From Deltaproteobacteria bacterium RIFCSPLOWO2_02_FULL_50_16 (GTDB taxonomy: Bacteria; UBA10199; 2-02-FULL-50-16): a stretch of DNA of 37,118 nucleotides. The stretch's first letter is position 1. Every line of letters starts with the position of its first letter. This document shows positions 32,439-37,118 of the stretch, piece by piece. Below the pieces are notes generated by a model. The model made no database searches. It was not told where the DNA came from and worked only from the letters and a program-made list of their open reading frames with translations. The position numbers and the translations under genes were made by a program. The stretch covers positions 1,515-38,632 of the forward strand of contig MGSF01000046.1 in assembly GCA_001798715.1 (NCBI GenBank), read 5' to 3'.

Positions 32439-33608
32439 ATGATGGACAAGACACAAAAATATATCGGCTGGGCCTGTACCTACACCCCCCTTCCCCTCAT
32501 CGAGGCCTCAGGATTCACTCCTTATCGCCTCCTCCCCACAACCCAGGCCCCTGATCGTTCAGGACATAAGCTTCACGACAATCTATGTCCCCATATCAAA
32601 AAAATCCTTGATCGAGCCCTCGATAACGATCTGCCTCCACTGGCCGGAATCGTTTTTGTTAATAGCTGCGATGCCATGCACCGACTGGCGGACGCCTGGA
32701 ATCAAGTACGCCCTCATGATAACACCATTCTCATTGATCTCCCAATCGCACCTCCGGTGCTCCAGGGTCCCGGAGCTCTGTCGACGGGGCCCATCGCACC
32801 TCCGGTGCTCCAGGGTCCCGGAGCTCTGTCGACGGGGCCCATCGCCAATGACGAAAAATCCGTCGACTTTTTGAGCCAGGAATTTTCCAAACTCTCCCAG
32901 ACCCTTGCAGAATGGTCGGGAGAGACCCCCACAAAGGCAGCCACCCAAGAAGGCCTGTCGCACTATCACGAGATTTATAACCTTCTCGATGAAATTAAAA
33001 ATCACCACATCAAGGGTACCCTCAACAAAGGGGGGGCCTTTATGCAAGACCTCTACAATCAAGCGGCCACACAGTCCTCCACTCAAACCCTAGAATCCCT
33101 TAAAAAATGCCTCGCCTCCTTCCAAGAGACTCCTTCCCTTCATAAAGGTATCCCCCTCTTTCTTTTTGGAAATGTCCTCCCAGACCCCGAGGCCTTTTCA
33201 CTTTTTGAATCCTGCGGGGCTTACATCGTTGCCGATAATCTTTGTACCGGTTTTCGCCAATTTGCCGCCTACGACAAGATCCCGCCAGGTCTCAACAATG
33301 ATCAAGATGTTTTTGCCTTCCTGGCTCGCTCTCTCCTCATGCGAACCCCCTGTGCCCGTACATTTGATCCCCAAAAACCCCTTTATATCGCCGATCAGCT
33401 TTTGGCCGAGGCCAGGTCTTATGGGGTTCGGGGCGCCATTGGACACACGGTCAAGTTTTGCGATCCCTATTTGGCCCGACTTCCCATAATACGAGAGGTC
33501 TTTAAAAAGGCAAAAATGCCCCTCCTCCTCCTTGAGGGAGACTGTACGTTGCGCTCGATGGGTCAGCACCGCACACGTATTGAGGCTTTTGTTGAAATGT
33601 TGGGGTAA
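32439..33608 (+). CDS. 2-hydroxyacyl-CoA dehydratase family subunit with in-frame repeat insert
   Basis: HgdB/BcrC-like Fe-S subunit (COG1775-type). The family opening IGWACTYTPLPLIEASGFTPYRLLP and three cluster cysteines are seen in VNSCDAMHR (about 70), ADNLCTGFR and VKFCDPYL. Residues 103-134 are two identical copies of IAPPVLQGPGALSTGP, encoded by a perfect 2 x 48-bp tandem repeat that interrupts what would normally be a continuous LIDLP…NDE stretch. The frame is intact. Possible activities are 2-hydroxyacyl-CoA dehydration, aryl-CoA reduction or a double-cubane reductase. It lies 6 bp before the partner subunit gene. Confidence 0.9.
   Translation: MMDKTQKYIGWACTYTPLPLIEASGFTPYRLLPTTQAPDRSGHKLHDNLCPHIKKILDRALDNDLPPLAGIVFVNSCDAMHRLADAWNQVRPHDNTILIDLPIAPPVLQGPGALSTGPIAPPVLQGPGALSTGPIANDEKSVDFLSQEFSKLSQTLAEWSGETPTKAATQEGLSHYHEIYNLLDEIKNHHIKGTLNKGGAFMQDLYNQAATQSSTQTLESLKKCLASFQETPSLHKGIPLFLFGNVLPDPEAFSLFESCGAYIVADNLCTGFRQFAAYDKIPPGLNNDQDVFAFLARSLLMRTPCARTFDPQKPLYIADQLLAEARSYGVRGAIGHTVKFCDPYLARLPIIREVFKKAKMPLLLLEGDCTLRSMGQHRTRIEAFVEMLG
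32745..32840 (+). repeat. Tandem 2 x 48-bp family-1 element inside a dehydratase gene
   Basis: Unit 1 at 32745-32792 and unit 2 at 32793-32840 are identical. Each carries the hairpin GCACC-TCC-GGTGC and the pairing CAGGG…CTCTG, and 48 bp is 16 codons, so the frame is preserved. A partial third unit (ATCGC) follows. Both units begin exactly at a codon boundary. Confidence 0.9.
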
Positions 33609-33614
33609 AACTTT

Positions 33615-34883
33615 ATGATTTCACAATATTTTGATTCTCTCATCAGCGGCATTGAGGCCAAGATAAAGGAAGATCCCAAGGCCTTTCATCCCCGCAAAAA
33701 ATACACCCTTGAGGTGGCCCGACTGGGAAAAAGACTCTATGCCCGAGAAGGGCCCATCGCATCTCCGATGCTTCAGGGTCCCGGAGCCCTGCCGACGGGG
33801 CCTATCGCTCTCTGTGGCGTCACGACCCCCTTTGACCTCCTGAATGCCATGGGAGTCACCTCCTGTTTTGTCGAATTCATTGGGGCCCTATTGGCCTCAA
33901 GCGGAACCGTCGCCCCCTTTCTTGAAAAGGCCGAGCATTCAGGTTACGCCTCGGATTCCTGCGGCTATCATCGGGCCGTCCTCGGGGCCTCACAAGAGGG
34001 GCTGATGCCCCATCCCGACTTCCTGATCGCCACCTCCTGCCCCTGTAGCGGGGGATTGGCGACGATGGAAAACCTCGCCCATCACTATAAAAAAGACCTC
34101 TTTCTTCTTCATATCCCACAGGACCTGTCAAAAAAGAATGTAGATTATTTGGCCCGGCAAATCATGGAAATGGAAACCTTCGTGACCCGGCACACAGGTC
34201 GCCCCCTTGATCCTGATCGTCTCCTAAAAGTCATCGAAAAGACCAATCAGGCCCGGGAACTGATGGTCGAGATCTATCACCTTGCCCAGCACATCCCCTC
34301 CCCCAATAGTGGCAAGGAACTGGGAAACTTTGCTATTGTCATGGCCTTATTATTGGGGACGGACGCCGCCATTGATGTCACCAGGGCCTATCGTGATGAA
34401 TTTGCCGCAAGACTCCATGCGGGGTCTAGCGGTGTCCCTCAAGAACGCCTGCGCCTCATGTGGATTCAGAATCGTATCCAATTCAAAAATTCAATCATCC
34501 CAGATCTGGAAAAAAATTATCAGGCCTCCGTCATCGTCGATGAACTCAATAGCATGACCTGGGATCCCATTGATCCTCATGATCCTTATGTGGGTTTTGC
34601 CGAAAGGGCCATTTCCATTCCTTTCAATGGTGGCGTAGAACGACGTGTCCAGCATCTCAAGAAATTGGCCCAAGATTATAAAATCGACGGGGCCATCAAT
34701 CCCTGTCACTGGGGATGCCGGCAAGGAACGGGGGCGAGGGGCTTGATCGAGGAGGGTCTTAAAGAAATCGGGGTTCCTGTCCTCAATCTGGAAGTGGATT
34801 GTGTCGATACAAGGAATTATGCCGAGGGACAGCTGAAGACGCGGCTGGGGGCTTTTTTCGAAATGCTGCATAGTCGCCATTAG
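33615..34883 (+). CDS. 2-hydroxyacyl-CoA dehydratase family second subunit with in-frame repeat insert
   Basis: HgdA/BcrB-like subunit of 422 aa. Conserved cysteines are seen in ATSCPCSGG (about 140), NPCHWGCRQG (about 361) and LEVDCVDTR; FDLLNAMGVTSCFVEFIGALLASSG and YASDSCGYHRAVLG are also family segments. Residues 48-63, IASPMLQGPGALPTGP, form a 16-residue insert of the same element type as in the preceding gene; removing it restores AREGPIALCGV, the expected continuous N-terminal strand. It ends 7 bp before the activator gene. The three genes form a complete activator-dependent reductase or dehydratase. Confidence 0.9.
   Translation: MISQYFDSLISGIEAKIKEDPKAFHPRKKYTLEVARLGKRLYAREGPIASPMLQGPGALPTGPIALCGVTTPFDLLNAMGVTSCFVEFIGALLASSGTVAPFLEKAEHSGYASDSCGYHRAVLGASQEGLMPHPDFLIATSCPCSGGLATMENLAHHYKKDLFLLHIPQDLSKKNVDYLARQIMEMETFVTRHTGRPLDPDRLLKVIEKTNQARELMVEIYHLAQHIPSPNSGKELGNFAIVMALLLGTDAAIDVTRAYRDEFAARLHAGSSGVPQERLRLMWIQNRIQFKNSIIPDLEKNYQASVIVDELNSMTWDPIDPHDPYVGFAERAISIPFNGGVERRVQHLKKLAQDYKIDGAINPCHWGCRQGTGARGLIEEGLKEIGVPVLNLEVDCVDTRNYAEGQLKTRLGAFFEMLHSRH
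33756..33803 (+). repeat. Family-1 element, single diverged copy in the second subunit gene
   Basis: A 48-bp unit, 42 of 48 bases identical to those at 32745-32840. The hairpin reads GCATC-TCC-GATGC, so the C-to-T and G-to-A changes compensate each other. The T-to-C change at unit position 33 turns a G-T into a G-C pair in the second stem. Three of the six changes alter amino acids (P/S, V/M, S/P). Confidence 0.9.
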
Positions 34884-34890
34884 AAATTTT

Positions 34891-35676
34891 ATGTACTATC
34901 TGGGTATCGACATAGGCAGTCTTTCCTGCGACGCCGTCTTAATCGACCATGAGAATAAAATCATGGCCTCTTCCGTCGTTCCTACCGGTGCACAGAACCG
35001 CATCGCCATTGAGCGCGCCACTCAAGAGGTCTTCAAAACGGCCCACATCACACCCAAAGACGTCAAGGCCACTGTGTCAACGGGATATGGACGTGACCGT
35101 GTGGAGGAACGTCTGGCCGCTGTCACGGAAATCACCTGTCATGCCCGCGGTATACGGCACCTGTTGCCAAAAACAAATGTGCTCATCGACATCGGGGGAC
35201 AAGACAGTAAGACGATTCGAATCGACGACAATTCTCTCGTTGTCGATTTTGCCATGAATGATAAATGCGCCGCGGGCACGGGGCGCTTTTTGGAGGCCAT
35301 GGCCCGGGCCCTACAAGTCGATATCGAGGAATTGGCCAAACTGGATCACGGGGCCTCCGGCCATGTCACCTTAAGCAGTATGTGTACCGTTTTCGCTGAA
35401 AGTGAAGTGGTGTCCCTTATTGCCGATGGTATCTCTCCCCATGAAATTGTTCACGGGCTCAATCGAGCGATTGCGACCCGTATTTTGGGTCTTGTCCATC
35501 GTGTAGCCCCCAGCATCAATGGTCTTTCGGTGGCCATGTCAGGGGGGGTAGCCCATAATAGTGGAGTCATTCGTGCCTTAAGCGAAGGTCTCAATTGCGA
35601 AATCTTGGTTCCACCTCGGCCCGATACGGTGGGGGCCCTCGGGGCCGCACTCATCGCCCGCGAAAGGGACAGTTGA
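34891..35676 (+). CDS. Activator ATPase of the dehydratase (HgdC/BadF family)
   Basis: A 261-aa ASKHA-fold ATPase that injects low-potential electrons into the dehydratase or reductase with ATP hydrolysis. The phosphate-1 loop is YLGIDIGSLSCDAVLID, the phosphate-2 region VLIDIGGQDSKTIRID, and the two cysteines that hold the [4Fe-4S] cluster between monomers lie in MNDKCAAGTGRFLE (about 127) and SSMCTVFAESEVV (about 164); the closing MSGGVAHNSGV binds adenosine. It starts 7 bp after the second subunit; no clear Shine-Dalgarno is visible. One activator for two subunits fits the HgdC/HgdAB plan. Confidence 0.94.
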   Translation: MYYLGIDIGSLSCDAVLIDHENKIMASSVVPTGAQNRIAIERATQEVFKTAHITPKDVKATVSTGYGRDRVEERLAAVTEITCHARGIRHLLPKTNVLIDIGGQDSKTIRIDDNSLVVDFAMNDKCAAGTGRFLEAMARALQVDIEELAKLDHGASGHVTLSSMCTVFAESEVVSLIADGISPHEIVHGLNRAIATRILGLVHRVAPSINGLSVAMSGGVAHNSGVIRALSEGLNCEILVPPRPDTVGALGAALIARERDS

Positions 35677-35688
35677 AGCCCCATCGAC

Positions 35689-36960
35689 TCATTTGTGTCC
35701 CTCAATAAAACGTTGATAGCGATTAAGATGTTTCTCACCCATCTCCACACTCAGTCGAACTCCTTTTCCTAAATCCTTTCGACTTAATACACGACAATTT
35801 TTATAGATCTCCGAAATGGGTTGAAAATCCTCATAGGGAAAAAATAATGACACCTGTTTTAGATTTTTAGACAAATGATCGTCTATGGATAGTAACAAAT
35901 TCTTTAGCCCCTCTTTTTTGAGGGCTGAAATACCTATGATAGGATCCTCGGGAGAGTCCTCATGATGAAAAAGGTCCATCTTGTTATAAATCTTAATAAG
36001 GGAAATAGAATCCAACTCCAAATCCCGGAGTACCCCTTCGACGGCCGTGACTTGCTGGCGATAGAGAGGATGTGAAATATCAATCACATGAAGAAGCAAA
36101 TCGGAGCTCCGCACCTCCTCAAATGTCGAATGAAAGGCCTCGATGAGTTGATGCGGCAGTTTATTGACAAACCCCACTGTATCTGTCAGAAGAATCTCGC
36201 GGTTACTGGGCAATTTTAACCGTCGGACCGTAGGATCGAGGGTCGCAAAGAGTGTGTCCGCCACAAAAACATCCGCTCCCGTCAAGGATTTCATGAGCGT
36301 TGACTTGCCTGCATTGGTATAACCCACGAGCGTCACAATCGGGAGAGGAATGGCCTCTCTTTTTTCCCGGTGGATTTTCCGATGTCTTTTTAATCCCTCC
36401 AATTCCTGCTGAAGCCGCGAAATGCGCTCACGGGCCCTCCGGCGATCCACTTCCAATTGTGTTTCACCAGGACCCCGCGTCCCGATTCCCCCTCCCAATC
36501 GTGAAAAATGAATCCCCTTCCCCACAAGTCTGGGAAGCAAATATTTCATCTGGGCCAATTCAACCTGCAATTTTCCCTCTTTTGTGTGAGCCCGTTTTGC
36601 AAAGATATCGAGAATAAGTCCCGTGCGGTCCAAGACCTTGACGCCAATAACGTCTTCCAGATTTCGATTCTGAGTGGGAGACAAATCCTCATCAAAAATG
36701 ATCACATGTAGATCCCCTGATTGGGCCAGCGCCAAAATCTCCTCCACCTTTCCACTTTTTATATAGGTCGAAGGATCAATCTTCCTCACCTCTTGAACCA
36801 ACCGATGGCGCACGATGGCCCCCGCCGTTTCCGCCAATCTTTTCAGCTCATCGAGTGAATCAAGGGTTTTTTTCTTGTCGCGGGAGGATCGATAGCACCC
36901 GACCAATAATGCATTTTCGAAAGTGGGCGTTTGAGGACATGTCTTTTGAAAAGAAGGCAT
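35689..36960 (-). CDS. hflX: Ribosome-associated GTPase HflX
   Basis: GTPase that splits stalled 70S ribosomes under stress. The N-terminal HflX domain (TAGAIVRHRLVQEVRKIDPSTYI, FDEDLSPTQNRNLE, RTGLILDIFAKRAHTKEGKLQVELAQ) precedes the linker RLGGGIGTRGPGETQLEVDRR. The G domain shows GYTNAGKST (about residue 213), DTVGFVNKLPHQLIEAF (G3) and NKMD (G4). Length 423 aa is normal. It converges with the dehydratase activator, 12 bp apart, with no obvious terminator between. Upstream (36961 on) is repeat sequence. Confidence 0.96.
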   Translation of the reverse strand: MPSFQKTCPQTPTFENALLVGCYRSSRDKKKTLDSLDELKRLAETAGAIVRHRLVQEVRKIDPSTYIKSGKVEEILALAQSGDLHVIIFDEDLSPTQNRNLEDVIGVKVLDRTGLILDIFAKRAHTKEGKLQVELAQMKYLLPRLVGKGIHFSRLGGGIGTRGPGETQLEVDRRRARERISRLQQELEGLKRHRKIHREKREAIPLPIVTLVGYTNAGKSTLMKSLTGADVFVADTLFATLDPTVRRLKLPSNREILLTDTVGFVNKLPHQLIEAFHSTFEEVRSSDLLLHVIDISHPLYRQQVTAVEGVLRDLELDSISLIKIYNKMDLFHHEDSPEDPIIGISALKKEGLKNLLLSIDDHLSKNLKQVSLFFPYEDFQPISEIYKNCRVLSRKDLGKGVRLSVEMGEKHLNRYQRFIEGHK

Positions 36961-37118
36961 CTTAGGGAACCTCTAATAACCCCAAATTTCGGGAACCTCT
37001 AAAAACCGCCCAGGTGCAAGGCGCCCGCCGAGTGAGGCCCGAGGCGTACTAGACTGTTCGCAGAGCTCACAGTACCTGAGGCATCAGAGATGCTGATCCG
37101 AAAGTACGTTGAGGGCCG
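36961..37118. repeat. Carrier palindrome upstream of hflX, cut by the window edge
   Basis: GGGAACCTCTAA occurs twice (about 36964 and 36991), then ACCGCCCAGGTG and AAGGCGCCCGCCGAGTGAGG, shared in part with the element at 11145-11299. The far end (37060-37098, minus) is a family-1 relative with GCATCTCTGATGC and GAGCTCTGC. The matching right arm would lie beyond the window. It must also hold the hflX promoter or leader, since no other upstream DNA is visible. Confidence 0.65.
37060..37098 (-). repeat. Family-1 relative nested in the edge element
   Basis: The minus strand reads ATCAGCATCTCTGATGCCTC followed by AGG…GAGCTCTGC, matching the dehydratase-gene units in the hairpin (GCATC-TCT-GATGC), the CAGG segment and the GAGCTCTG segment. 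Confidence 0.6.

Noticed and set aside
32745-32840. Tandem 48-bp pair as an ordinary VNTR or an assembly artefact
   Set aside because: A diverged single copy exists 1 kb away in another gene and relatives lie elsewhere, so it is a dispersed element; the pair itself could still be an assembly duplication and should be checked with long reads.

Overview
The window looks like a chromosomal segment of a Gram-negative, deltaproteobacteria-like bacterium that can live without oxygen. This is an inference from gene content: DsbD, LipB, an oxygen-independent HemN, FeoAB, an archaeal-type HgdC/BadF-like activator with two dehydratase-family subunits, and the M50 protease-trpS-scpA-scpB gene order. No rRNA or marker gene fixes the taxon. 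Nearly all genes are intact housekeeping genes. The unusual material lies in the intergenic regions and in short inserts inside genes.

Layout: (1) 1-5740: pyrimidine operon pyrC (5' truncated)-carA-carB, closed by a composite palindrome that overlaps two stop codons. (2) 5739-6899 (-): mrp followed by a DUF971 gene, an Fe-S carrier pair. (3) 6977-9097: promoter with a Fur-like operator, then feoA-feoB. (4) 9163-11142: speA, followed by a 155-bp palindromic element. (5) 11322-14959: patatin (-), then divergent hemN-hemH. (6) 14960-16182: a gene-poor stretch holding repeat copies, a tiny Lys-rich micro-ORF with its own strong promoter and terminator, an initiator tRNA with its promoter, and four successive perfect hairpins. 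(7) 16183-20383 (-): xerD, M50 protease, trpS, scpA, scpB. (8) 20477-21703: trmB and folE. (9) 21900-23840 (-): large GMC oxidoreductase. (10) 23994-25709: a sigma-54-like promoter and two unknown genes with strong ribosome binding sites. (11) 25719-29808: an alpha/beta hydrolase, dsbD, a c-di-AMP cyclase and a small companion. (12) 29954-32341 (-): pgsA, metallophosphoesterase, lipB. (13) 32439-35676: two 2-hydroxyacyl-CoA dehydratase-family subunits and their ATP-driven activator. (14) 35689-36960 (-): hflX, then a repeat cut by the window edge.

The most interesting signal is at least two families of short palindromic elements that sit both between genes and inside coding sequences without breaking the frame. 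Family 1 is a 48-bp unit built around a GCAYC-TCY-GRTGC hairpin. It is inserted as a perfect tandem pair in one dehydratase subunit gene and as a single diverged copy in the next gene, with compensatory changes in the stem. Relatives lie upstream of folE and at the right window edge. Family 2 (core TCCCTRAMGGGACTAGAG...CATG, read as P-x-G-T-R/C) forms the N-terminus of ScpA and the start region of the GMC oxidoreductase, and recurs in non-coding DNA. The behaviour resembles the Rickettsia palindromic elements, though the sequences look unrelated. A second striking feature is the 15-residue peptide gene MAKKKKKAAKKKKKK, which has a consensus-like sigma-70 promoter, a strong Shine-Dalgarno and an intrinsic terminator, and is absent from the ORF track.
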